From the NCBI GenBank assembly GCA_030765055.1, contig CM060958.1:424001-488000 (forward strand): DNA of 64,000 bases, given 5' to 3'. A program made the translations under genes and the position numbers. The notes beneath the pieces are model-generated. The model was not told the DNA's origin and ran no database searches. It saw only the letters and a program-made list of their open reading frames with translations. This document shows, piece by piece, positions 31,854 to 41,195 of this stretch. This DNA comes from Mantis religiosa (Eukaryota > Arthropoda > Insecta > Mantodea > Mantidae). How positions within the stretch are numbered: position 1 is the first letter of the stretch; each line of letters begins with the position of its first letter.

Positions 31854-32786
31854 ATGAACGCGGCATTGGAGAAGATGATGGAAATGAAGGCCGAATTAAC
31901 AGCGAAGACGGAAACGGCAAACAACAACTTGGCCACGACAATGACCGCAAAGATGGCCGAACTGACCACGGAAATGAAGGTGGCGAACGAGGCTCTCGCC
32001 GCCAAATTTTAAAAACATTAGGCCGGCGTGAGGGATGACGTGACGGAGCTGGGCAAGCAGATGAGCCAAGTGGATGAGCGCGTCGAGGACCTGGCGAGCC
32101 GCGTTAACGACCTGGAAGGGAAGGCCGACAGCAGCGTCAAGTCCCTGAATGCCATGGTGGAGGACGTCGTCGGCAGGAGATTGAAGGATTTGAAGGCTGA
32201 CGCACCGGGACGCGACACAACATCGACGCGCGTCCAACCTCCGAAATATGACGGCGCGTCAACATTTGAGGTCTTCCGCCGCCAGTTCGACACAGTGGTC
32301 AAGTACAACAGATGGTCACCGGAGCTTGAGGCCACACAGTTAATAGCCAGCCTCCAGGGACGGGCCGCGGAAGTCCTAAACGCGGTGCAGACAACGGCGG
32401 CGCCCAAGGACATCTGGGAGGCCCTGGAGAATCGTTTCGGAAACCACCGCTTAGCCGCAGCGTCACAGCAGCCAGGGGAGACGCTGCAGGAGCTCGCCCT
32501 GGCGGTTGAACAACTGGCTAGCAAGGCCCTAGTCGACCTCCCACCAGAGTGCGTATCCCAGGAAGCTGCCTACACATTCGTGGACGGGGTTCGAGATACG
32601 GAGATTAGTCAGCGCCTAATGCTCGACGATTATAAAACCATCCACGAGGCGCTGACAGCAGCATTAAGGATGGAGGCGGCCAAGGTAACAGCTATCCCGA
32701 CGTTGAGAACGAGGAGTGTCCGCTACACCGGAGACAAAAGACCAGCCGAGGGACGCCGGCGAACACCTAGTGGCCTGTGCTAGGGT
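31854..32786 (+). pseudogene. Gag of Gypsy-1, broken
   Basis: ATG at 31854 (MNAALEK). Two in-frame stops at 32010-32012 and 32019-32021 fall where Gypsy-0 has EEQLA. The Gag core (PPKYDGASTFEVFRRQF) and coiled-coil region are preserved. At 32781 the Trp codon before the zinc knuckle has become TAG, and a 1-base deletion then moves the knuckle (CGRPGHLQRDC) into the frame that continues directly into protease. A block of about ten residues (YRSQLKARS in Gypsy-0) is also missing. Confidence 0.85.
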
Positions 32787-33852
32787 GTGGACGGCCCGGG
32801 CACCTGCAGAGAGACTGCCCACGCCAGGAAAGGCAGCTGGAAGAACGAGTAAGGCCCGGGGTGGAGAGGGGCACGTCGGCGCCTTTACCACCATCCCCTC
32901 GAGTGACACTACGCGCCGTCAGCCGGCATATGGATGACAGCCTCATCGCGGACGGTTGGGTGAGAGGGAAGCCGTGCCGCGTGCTGGTGGACACCGGGGC
33001 AGCCGTGACCATCATCAGACCTGACGTGGCGAAGGGTTTCCGACAAAGCCGAGTCGACCATACCAGCTTGTCACGGCATCGAGCGACACCTTGCCTGTGG
33101 TGAAGGAGGCCCTGCTGAAGCTGACATTGGAAAGGAGTACCGTACGTCTGTGGGTGTTAGTCGCGAAAGTGGCTGAGGATGTGATACTGGGATTGGATGC
33201 CCTCAGGAGCCATAAGGCGACGGTCGACGTAGGCAAGAAGGTACTGCGGCTCAACGGAGAAGAGGTTATACTCCGTCAACCAGAAGAGCGCCTTGGAATT
33301 TGCAGGGTCATCTTGAACGAAGACGTGGTTGTCCCCGCGAGGAGCGAGGTGGTGGTGACGGCGCGACTGGAGGGCCAGAGAACCAGGAACATGATGCTGG
33401 ACCAGAAGACGCCTGTACACGGACTGTGTGTGTCGAGGGCATTGCTGCCGTGCCGAGAGCAGGTGCCAGTGGGACTGCTAAATCAAACGGACACTGATCA
33501 CGACGTCCAGGACGGGATGGAATTGGGAACGTGCGAGCCCGTGGTGAGCGTAACAGCAATCGACAAGACACAGGAGCCGGTGCCGACGCAACACCTGGGG
33601 CCCCGGCTAGAAGGCCTACTGGAGAGGGCGGCGAACCACCTGAACGCAGAACAGCTGGGGAAAGTTCGACAACTGCTGAGCCGATACCAGAGTGTCTTCA
33701 GCCAAGGCGACAGTGACTACGGCCGCACTGACAGAGTGCTTAACCGCATCGACACCGGAGACGCCCGGCCTATTCGGCAACCACATAGACGCGTTCCGCT
33801 TGCGAAGCAAGGGGCGGTGCGACACATGCTGGTGGACATGAGATCCAGGTGA
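32777..33852 (+). pseudogene. Gypsy-1 zinc knuckle, protease and spacer
   Basis: The frame at 32777-33103 carries the CCHC knuckle and the aspartic protease site LVDTGAAVTIIRPDV. It then shifts near 33090 into VVKEALLKLTLERS...ILGLDALRSHKATVDV, where the ILGLD flap-distal motif completes a retropepsin-like fold. The spacer (EQLGKVRQLLSRYQSVFS) leads to the RT. A TGA at 33850-33852 replaces the Gly codon seen in Gypsy-2 (SRGVIK). Confidence 0.85.
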
Positions 33853-34551
33853 GTGATTGAAGAGTCTGACAGCCCTTGGTGTTCCCGTGTAGTCTTGCTG
33901 ACAAAGAAGAACGGCGAGCTGCGCTTCTGCGTAGACTACAGAAAGTTGAACGCTGTCACCCGGAAGGACTGCTTCCCCTTACCCCAGATTGACGACACCC
34001 TGGACACGTTACTTGGTGCACAGTGGTTCTTGACCCTGGACACGAATTCGGGCTACTGGGAGGTAGCTCTAGACCCAGGAGACAAGGAGAAGACCGCATT
34101 CTCGACAGGCCAAGAGCTCTGGCAGTTCACGGTTATGCCCTTTGGCCTCTGCAACGCACCAGCTACCTTCCAACGCCACATGGAGTCAGTGATGAGAGGG
34201 CTGTCTTACGATGCCTGCCTGCTATACCTGGACGACATCATCATCGTCGGGAAGACTTTTGAAGATCGCCTCGAGAATCTGAGTAATGTGCTACAGAGAC
34301 TGCAGGCGACCAACTTGAAGCTGAACGCGAAGAAGTGCCAGCTCTTCCGCAAGGAAGTGAACTACTTAGGCCACATATTCTCACCAACCGGAGTGGCCAC
34401 AGACCCGGAGAAGACACAGGCTGTGAGAGATTGGCCTCGCCCAAAGGATAAGAAAGAGTTGCGCAGTTTCCTGGGGCTGTGCAGTTATTACCGCCGCTTC
34501 ATAAAGGGGTTCTCCAACATCGCAAAACACCTCACCCGCCTGACAGAGTAA
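33853..34551 (+). pseudogene. Gypsy-1 reverse transcriptase
   Basis: A clean Ty3/Gypsy RT: SPWCSRVVLLTKKNG, FCVDYRKLNAVTRKD, FPLPQIDDTLD, FLTLDTNSGYWEVAL, FTVMPFGLCNAPATFQ, LLYLDDIIIVGK (catalytic box near 34225) and FRKEVNYLGHIF. It stops at TAA 34549-34551, where Gypsy-2 has Lys. It copies the element RNA into DNA in virus-like particles. Confidence 0.9.
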
Positions 34552-34919
34552 CACCGGCCTTATGTGTGGACAGACGACGCCGAAAACGCTTTCCAGCACC
34601 TAAAGGAAACCCTGTGCAGTGCTCCAATTTTGTTTTCCCACAATCGGGTGGCGTCTCCATTGTGGACACCGACGCTAGCGACCTTTGCATTGGAGGTATC
34701 CTATCGCAGTTCCAGGACGGCCATGAGCGGGTGATAGCCTACTACAGCAAGACGCTATCCAAGGCAGAGAAGAACTACTGCGTCACCCGACGAGAGCTAC
34801 TGGCGGTAGTAAAGACCTTGGAGCACTTCCACAAGTACCTGTACGGTCGGCCATTTCACCTGAGGACTGACCATTCTGCCCTAACCTGGCTATTGAGCTT
34901 TAAGAACCTGGAAGGCTAG
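34552..34919 (+). pseudogene. Gypsy-1 RNase H
   Basis: HRPYVWTDDAENAFQHLKE continues the RT frame to a shift near 34632. Then VSIVDTDASDLCIGGILSQ (first Asp), YYSKTLSKAEKNY, TRRELLAVVKTLEHF (Glu) and RTDHSALTWLLSF (Asp). TAG at 34917-34919 interrupts before the tether. Confidence 0.85.
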
Positions 34920-36422
34920 ACAGCACGTTGGGTCCAGAGGCTGCAGGAGTACGACTTCACCTCGGAACATCGTAGAGGGAAGAGCCACGGTAACGCAGAC
35001 GCTATGTCCCGAAGACCCTGTCCAGAAGAGTGCGGCCAGTGTACAAAAGTGGAAGAGAAGGAGCGTGGCGCAGCAGTCCGAGTAGTTGTGGCAGTGCCTG
35101 CGGACGGCTGGGATAGCGCAGGCCTGAGGAGGGAGCAGCTGGCGGATGCAGACTTGGGGCCACTCTTGATGGAAGTGCAGGCAGGGACAAGACCAACCTG
35201 GGAGGACATCGCACCGAGGAGCGCCACCTACAAGTCGTACTGGGCCCAATGGGACTCATTGAAGACCAGAGAGGTCGTGCTGTTCCGGGTATGGGAATCA
35301 CCCGATGGGAAGACGCAGAGAGAACAGTTGGTACTTCCCCGGAGTAAGGTCCCGGAAGTCTTGGAAGAAGTGCACGCCGGTACTTCAGGAGGACACCTGG
35401 GAGCGAACCGAACAATTGACAAACCACGGCAGCGCTAATGCTGGCTGAGACTCCGAGTAGATGCTGAGAGATGGTGCCGTCAGTGTCACGTGTGCGCGCT
35501 GAGTCGCGGCCCCCAGACTAGGAGCCGGGGTCGCATGCAGCAGTACAACGTCGGAGTGCCATTCGAACGGATCGCCGTTGACATTGCTGCACCGTTCCGA
35601 GTTTCTGACCGAGGCAACAAGTACCTAATTGTGGTCGTGGACTACTTCACCAAGTGGCCGGAGGTGTATGCCATCCCAAACCAAGAGGCAAAGACAATCA
35701 CAGACTACCTCGTGGAGCAAGTCTTCTGTCGATTTGGGGTGCCGTTGGAGCTACACAGTGACCAGGGTACCAACTTTGAGTCCAACCTAATGAAGGAGGC
35801 GCTACAAAGGCTTGGGGTGTACAAGACCCACACGACGCCTCTACATCCCCAGTCGGATGGCATGGTCGAAAGGTACATCAAGACCTTAGAAGAACACCTG
35901 AGGAAGGTCGTGGCCAGCCATCAGCGAGACTGGGACGTCAAGGTGCCATTATTCTTGCTGGCTTACCGCTCGTCTACACACGACACAACTGGGATGACGC
36001 CAGCCAGCTTAATGTTCGGCCGAGTGTTACGCCTCCCTTGTGACCTGGCTTTTGGAAGCCCTCCGGAAGCGAAACAGCCAGCGACTGAGTATGTGGAGAA
36101 CTTGCTGAACCATCTCCACGACATGCACGAGATGGCTCGCCAGAACATCCAGAAGGCGAGTGACCGCATGAAGACCAGATATGACAGGCAAGCCAACAGC
36201 CAAGGGTTCCAGCAAGGTGACCTGGTCTGGTTTTACCGTCCGACGCGGACCAAGGGACGCTGCCCGAAGATTCAGCAGCCATGGGAAGGGCCGTACCGGG
36301 TGGTGAAGAGGATAAATGACGTGGTCTACCGCATCCAGAAGGTGCCCCGAGGAAAGATGTTGGTGGTACACCGGGATCGTCTAGCCCGCTACGATGGTGC
36401 TGTTCGGGACGACCAACCTTGA
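34920..36422 (+). pseudogene. Gypsy-1 tether and integrase
   Basis: From TARWVQRLQEYDF the frame is open to 35438, where TAA replaces Tyr, then again to TGA 36420-36422. The zinc-binding HHCC parts are HAGTSGGHLG and CHVC. The catalytic core has IAVDIAAPF (Asp), SDQGTNFESNL (Asp) and GMVERYIKTLEE (Glu, about 35 residues on). The C-terminal GPY/F module reads GPYRVVKRI. It would insert element DNA with 4-bp duplications, consistent with the GTAT TSD. Confidence 0.9.
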
Positions 36423-36433
36423 GGAGGGAGTGG
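36421..36433 (+). promoter_or_regulatory. Polypurine tract of Gypsy-1
   Basis: GAGGAGGGAGTGG immediately precedes the 3' LTR (TGTC). It would prime plus-strand DNA synthesis. Confidence 0.8.
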
Positions 36434-36925
36434 TGTCTCTCAATTATCGGAAAGCCCGACCAACGACAGCTTAGAGGGGACCAGAAGCAGCCGTGCCACA
36501 CCCTCCCTTTAATCTCAGTCACTAACTAAGGGGATGATTAGGGAAGTGTCACTTGTCGCTGACCGCCTCTTCCCCTTTCGCCTGCCATCTGGAATCTTCG
36601 CGGTGATTCACTGAAACCAGAGACCTCTAGAAAATAATGATATTCGTATAAAAAGGGCTGCAATGAGTGAGGTCAGTTAGTCCTTGGCGAGCAGCGAAGC
36701 AGCGCCGTGCTAGTGTACGGAGGAGAAGACTGTGTACGTGCGTCGGAGGAGTTTATGTAACTGCGTGTGCAAGTGGAACTGTAACGGACGGACTGGTTAA
36801 TCGTAATTGTGTGCATTACGTAATTCTGTGTAATTGGTAAGTGTTCAACTGTATGTCGGTGAAAATAAATAACATTTTTGAGTGGTGCAATTGGACTTTT
36901 CATTTCACGAACCCACAAAGTCACA
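36434..36925 (+). repeat. 3' LTR of Gypsy-1
   Basis: 492 bp, TGTCTCTC...AAAGTCACA, followed by the TSD GTAT. Confidence 0.9.
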
Positions 36926-36929
36926 GTAT

Positions 36930-36990
36930 CATCAGTGTCCCCGCCTGCGGTGCCGTATGTAGTAAAAGCGGGCGTTAAACACTACACATT
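36930..36990 (+). repeat. SINE3, right half
   Basis: It continues the split SINE (CATCAGTGTCCCC...GTAGTAAAAGCG...CTACACATT) and ends before the TSD TCCCAGGAAG at 36991-37000. It matches the fragment at 4.3 kb. Confidence 0.8.
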
Positions 36991-37134
36991 TCCCAGGAAG
37001 TTACGTTACTTTTAATTCACTTATCTTAACTTTTGAAGAGGACTTGCCGTTGGTAAGTCCTTAATTAATAAAACTTAAGCTTCTGTGATGTGCAGGTTAT
37101 TTTAATACCACCACATTCACTACTCCGGTGGGTA

Positions 37135-37333
37135 TTGAATACGCAGAGGGTGCTCCTCGTGAATCTTTACAGCTAGGCGGAGTGACCAACCTGTCGATAA
37201 TGCAGTGAGGCTCTATTTCGGCCGAGCTATGGTACACGCAGAGGGCGCTCCTCGTTAATCTTTCAGCTAGGTGGAATGACCAACATGCCGGTAATGCAGT
37301 GAGCCTCTATTTCAGCCGATCTATGGTACATTC
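37135..37333. repeat. Tandem duplication, about 97-bp unit x 2
   Basis: ACGCAGAGGGTGCTCCTCG...CTATGGTACA occurs twice in a row, with roughly 10 percent difference. Confidence 0.8.
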
Positions 37334-37901
37334 GCTTCCCTGTCGTGTTCACTGATTGAAGCCTAATCTCGAGCACCAATGAATAATTTACCGCAGAATT
37401 CATTTATCACATATTAGTATAATACGCGCTAAATACGCTGAGTAAATTATTCATCAGTGTGCGAGATGTGACTTCGAAAAAAGTTCTCAGGAGTCACGTC
37501 CACACTTAATCTTTTTTGCTGTTACCACTAAGCCTTATAGCTTTTAGATTCAGTAAATAATGAATAAGTACGTCTTTAAAAACAATTGCGACTTTGACAG
37601 AGTGCGATTACTCAAGATGCTGTTCAGCTTATACGTCTGCACTTCCTTTCCCTGAAGTGTGAATTCCGAAGTTTGTTACTATGACAAGTACAAGAAAGGT
37701 AACACTAAATCAATGCATTCTACAGATACAGGAAAGGATATCACAAGGTTATGAGTAATGCAATTTCTTTGTACACAGAGTAATGTTGAAAATTTTCCTG
37801 GAAGGAAAGTGTCAAAAGGAAAACATTACTAAAGAAATACATATATAAATTGTAAGTGAAGATACAAACATCTATGTGCGATCTCTGTTAATAGTTTATA
37901 T
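37334..37901. other. No gene; imperfect 34-bp inverted repeat inside
   Basis: GAAGCCTAATCTCGAGCACC...AATAATTTAC at about 37355-37388 is mirrored at about 37440-37475, so a small fold-back element is possible. The rest is unassigned. Confidence 0.45.
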
Positions 37902-38395
37902 TGTGACTTTGTGGGTTCGTGAAATGAAAAGTTCAATTGCACCACTCAAAAATGTTCTTTATTTCCACCGAATTACAATCGGAGAACTTGCCGATTACAC
38001 AGAATTACGTAATGCACACAATTACAATTCACCAGTTCGTCTGTCACAGATCCACTGCACGCAGTTACGTACACTTCTTCGATGCACGTACACAGTCCGT
38101 TCCCTCACTGGGCGATCCTCACGACTGCTCGACAAGAACTGAACTGAACTTTCCTCCAGCCCGACGCGTTGCTATATAAGACCAACTGGCCAATCTAGAA
38201 GGTTCCGGATTAGATGAAATATCCTGTATGTTTGAGAACTTAGGGGAGGGGAAAGAGGTGGCCAGCGACCGGTGACACTGCGCTCACCATCCCCTTCAGT
38301 GAACGCTACAAGATAAATGGGCTGGGCATGGCCTGAATGCCTTCTGTCGCCCACCCAGCTGCTAGCTGGCCGTGCTTTCCGGTAATTAGATGACA
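37902..38395 (-). repeat. 3' LTR of Gypsy-2
   Basis: On the complement TGTCATCTAATTACCGG ... CACAAAGTCACA. The last 100 or so bases resemble Gypsy-1 and the rest diverges strongly. Confidence 0.85.
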
Positions 38396-39928
38396 CTGCT
38401 GCCACTGGTCGTCCGGAACAGCACCATCGTAGCGGGCCAAGCGATCCAGGTGTACCACCAACATCTTACCTCGGGGCACCTTCTGGATGCGGTAAACCAC
38501 GTCGTTAATCCTCTTCACCACCCGGTATGGTCCTTGCCATGGCTGCTGAAGCTTCGGACAGCGGTCCTTGGTCCGCGTAGTGTGGTACAACCAGACTAGG
38601 TCACCTTGCTGGAACCCTTGGCTGTTGGCTTGCCTGTCGTATCGGATCTTCATGCGGTCACTCGCCTTCTGGATGTTCTGGCGAGCCATCTCGTGCATGT
38701 CGTAGACGTGGTCCACCAGGTTCTCCACATACTCGGTCGCTGGCTGTTTCGCTTCCGGAGGGCTTCCAAAAGCCAGATCACAGGGGAGGCGTAACTCTCG
38801 GCCGAAAATTAAGCTGGCTGGCGTCATCCCAGTTGTGTCGTGTGTAGACGAGCGGTAGGTCAGCAGGAAAAGTGGCACCTTGACGTCCCAGTCTCGCTGA
38901 TGGCTGGCCACGACTTTCCTCAAGTGTTCCTCTAAGGTCTTGATGTACCTTTCGACCATGCCATCCGACTGGGGATGTAGAGGAGTTGTGCAGGTCTTGT
39001 TAATCTCAAGTCTCTCTAGTGCCTCCTTCATCAGGTTGGACTCAAAATTGGTGCCTTGGTCACTGTGCAGCTCTAACGGTACCCCAAATTTGCAGAACAC
39101 TTGCTCCACGAGGCAGTCTGTGATTGTCCTTGCCTCTTGGTTCGGGATGGCATACACCTCCGGCCACTTGGTGAAGTGGTCCACGACCACCATTAGGTAT
39201 TTGTTGCCTCGGTCGGAAATCGCAAATGGTTCAGCTATGTCGACGGCGATATGTTCGAATGGCGCTCCAACGTTATAATGATGCATGCGACCCCGGCTCC
39301 TAGTCTGGGGGCCGCGATTCGCTGCGCACACGTGACATTGACGGCGCCATCTCTCAGCGTCTGCTCGGAGCCTCATCCAGTAGTAGCGCTGTCGTAGTTT
39401 GTCAGTCGTCCGGTTCGCTCCCAGTTGTCCTCCTGATGTACCGGCGTGCACTTCCTCCAAGACTTCCGGGACTTTACTCCGGGGAAGTACCAACTTTTCT
39501 CTCTGCGTCTTCCCATCGGGTGATTCCCATACCCGGAACAGCACGCCCTCTCTGGTCTTTAACGAGTCCCATTGGGCCCAGTACGACTTGTATGTGGCGC
39601 TTCTCGGTGCGATGTCCTCCCAGGTTGGTCTTCTCCCTGCCTGCACTTCCCTCAAGAGTGGCCCCAAGTCTGCGTCCGCGAGCTGCTCCCTCCTCAGGCC
39701 TGTGCTATCCCAGCCATCCGCAGGCACTGCCGTGACTACTCGGACTGCTGCGGCACGCTCTTTCTCTTCCACTCTTGTGTACTGGCCGCACTCTTCTGGA
39801 CAGGGTCTTCGGGACTTAGCGTGTGCGTTACCGTGGCTCTTCCCTCTACGATGTTCCGAGGTGAAGTCGTACTCTTGCAGCCTCTGGACCCAACGTACTG
39901 TCTGGTCTTCCAGGTTCTTAAAGTTCAA
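38306..39928 (-). CDS. Gypsy-2 RNase H end, integrase and C-terminal tail, open for 540 codons
   Basis: This is the longest intact TE frame here. It starts in the tether (LEDQTVRWVQRLQEYDF), then the integrase zinc domain. The second His of the HHCC set is Gln (HAGTSGGQLG; Gypsy-1 has HLG), a possibly disabling change; the Cys pair CHVC is kept. The core reads IAVDIAEPF, SDQGTNFESNL and GMVERYIKTLEE, all three acidic residues. A GPYRVV module follows. The frame runs about 30 codons past the Gypsy-1 stop into the LTR. Confidence 0.85.
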   Translation of the reverse strand: MNFKNLEDQTVRWVQRLQEYDFTSEHRRGKSHGNAHAKSRRPCPEECGQYTRVEEKERAAAVRVVTAVPADGWDSTGLRREQLADADLGPLLREVQAGRRPTWEDIAPRSATYKSYWAQWDSLKTREGVLFRVWESPDGKTQREKLVLPRSKVPEVLEEVHAGTSGGQLGANRTTDKLRQRYYWMRLRADAERWRRQCHVCAANRGPQTRSRGRMHHYNVGAPFEHIAVDIAEPFAISDRGNKYLMVVVDHFTKWPEVYAIPNQEARTITDCLVEQVFCKFGVPLELHSDQGTNFESNLMKEALERLEINKTCTTPLHPQSDGMVERYIKTLEEHLRKVVASHQRDWDVKVPLFLLTYRSSTHDTTGMTPASLIFGRELRLPCDLAFGSPPEAKQPATEYVENLVDHVYDMHEMARQNIQKASDRMKIRYDRQANSQGFQQGDLVWLYHTTRTKDRCPKLQQPWQGPYRVVKRINDVVYRIQKVPRGKMLVVHLDRLARYDGAVPDDQWQQCHLITGKHGQLAAGWATEGIQAMPSPFIL

Positions 39929-41195
39929 TAGCCAGGTTAGGGCAGAGTGGTCAGTCCTGGGGTGGAATGGTTCTCCGTACAGCTATTGTGGAAGTGTTCC
40001 AAAGTCTTTACTACCGCCAATAATTGTCGCCGGGTGACGCAGTAGTGTTTCTCTGCCTTGGATAGCGTCTTGCTGTAGTAGGCTATCACCTGCTCATGGC
40101 CGTCCTGGATCTGCGATAGGACGCCTCCAATGCAATGGTCGCTGGCGTCGGTTTCCACAATGAAGGCGCCACCTAGTTGTGGAAATCCCAAAATTGGAGC
40201 ACTGCACGGGGTCTTCTTCAGCTGCTGGAAAGCGTCTTCGGCGTCCTCCGTCCACACACAAGGCCGGTGTTTCTCTGTCAGGCGGGTGAGGGGTTTGGCG
40301 ATGTTGGAGAACCCCTTTATGGAGCGTCGGTAATAACTGCACAGCCCCAGGAAACTGCGCAACTCTTTCTTATCCTTTGGGCAAGGCCTATCTCTCACAG
40401 CCTGTGTGTGCTCCGGATCTGTAGCCACCCCGGTTGCTGAGAATATGTGGCCCAAGTAGTTAACTTCCTTGCGGAAGAGCTGGCACTTCTTCGCGTTCAG
40501 CTTCAAGTTGGTCGCCTGCAGTCTCTGTAGCACCTTACTCAGATTCTCGAGATGGTCTTCAAAAGTCTTACCGACGATGATGTCGTCCAGGTATAGCAGG
40601 CAGGCGTCGTAAGTCAGTCCTCTCATCACTGACTCCATGAGGTGTTGGAAGGTAGCTGGTGCGTTGCAGAGGCCAAAGGGCATAACTGTGAACTGCCAGA
40701 GCCCTTGGCCTGTCGAGAATGCGGTCTTCTCCTTGTCTCTCGGGTCTAGAGCTACCTGCCAGTAGCCCGACTTCGGGTCCAGGGTCGAGAACCACTGTGC
40801 ACCAGCTAGCGTGTTCAGGGTGTCGTCAATCCGGGGTAAGGGGAAGCAGCCTTCCGGGTGACAGCGTTCAGCTTCCTGTAGTCCACGCAGAAGCGTAGCT
40901 CGCCGTTTTTCTTCGTCACCAAGACTACAGGGGAACACCAAGGGCTGTCAGAATCTTTAATCACTCCCCTGGATCTCACGTCCTCCAGCATGTCTCGTAC
41001 CGCCCCTTGCTTCGCCAGCGGAACGCGTCTAGGTGGTTGCCCTATAGGCCGGGCGTCCCCAGTGTCGATGCGGTGAAGCACTTTGTCCGTGCGGCCGTAG
41101 TTACTATCACCTTGGCTGAAGACGCGCTGGTATCGCCTCAGCAGTTGTCGAGCTTTCTCCAGTTGTTCTGCGGTCAGGTGGTCGGCCGCCCTCTC
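39929..41195 (-). pseudogene. Gypsy-2 reverse transcriptase and RNase H, frameshifted
   Basis: Reading from 41195 on the minus strand: spacer, SPWCSPVVLVTKKNG, FCVDYRKLNAVTRK, a shift near 40853, then FPLPRIDDTL, YLDDIIVGK, FIVETDASDHCIGG and RRQLLAVVKTLEHF. A second shift near 39975 separates it from the tether. The RT catalytic Asp pair is intact, but one Ile beside it is lost. Confidence 0.85.

Larger units (their letters stand above)
31335..36925 (+). mobile_element. Gypsy-1: full-length Ty3/Gypsy LTR retrotransposon, 4-bp TSD GTAT
   Basis: Complete structure: 5' LTR 31335-31808, tRNA-Leu primer site, gag-pro-RT-RNaseH-IN order, polypurine tract and 3' LTR 36434-36925, flanked by GTAT (31331-31334 and 36926-36929). 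There is no env: pol ends 11 bp before the 3' LTR. The coding region has about four stops and at least three frameshifts, so it is inactive. By eye the LTRs differ at roughly 6 percent plus an 18-bp indel, so it is not a recent insertion. Its GC-rich coding part contrasts with the AT-rich host DNA. Confidence 0.95.
37902..41195 (-). mobile_element. Gypsy-2: 5'-truncated Ty3/Gypsy element (-)
   Basis: On the minus strand RT, RNase H and IN lead into the 3' LTR (37902-38395, 494 bp). Gag, protease and the 5' LTR are missing; the sequence ends abruptly at 41195 against a LINE. It is the same family as Gypsy-1 but its pol frame runs on into the LTR without the Gypsy-1 purine tract (GTGGCAGCAG precedes TGTCA), so it is a sister subfamily. 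Confidence 0.9.

Noticed and set aside
36423..36433. An env gene in Gypsy-1
   Set aside because: Only 11 bp separate the pol stop from the 3' LTR.
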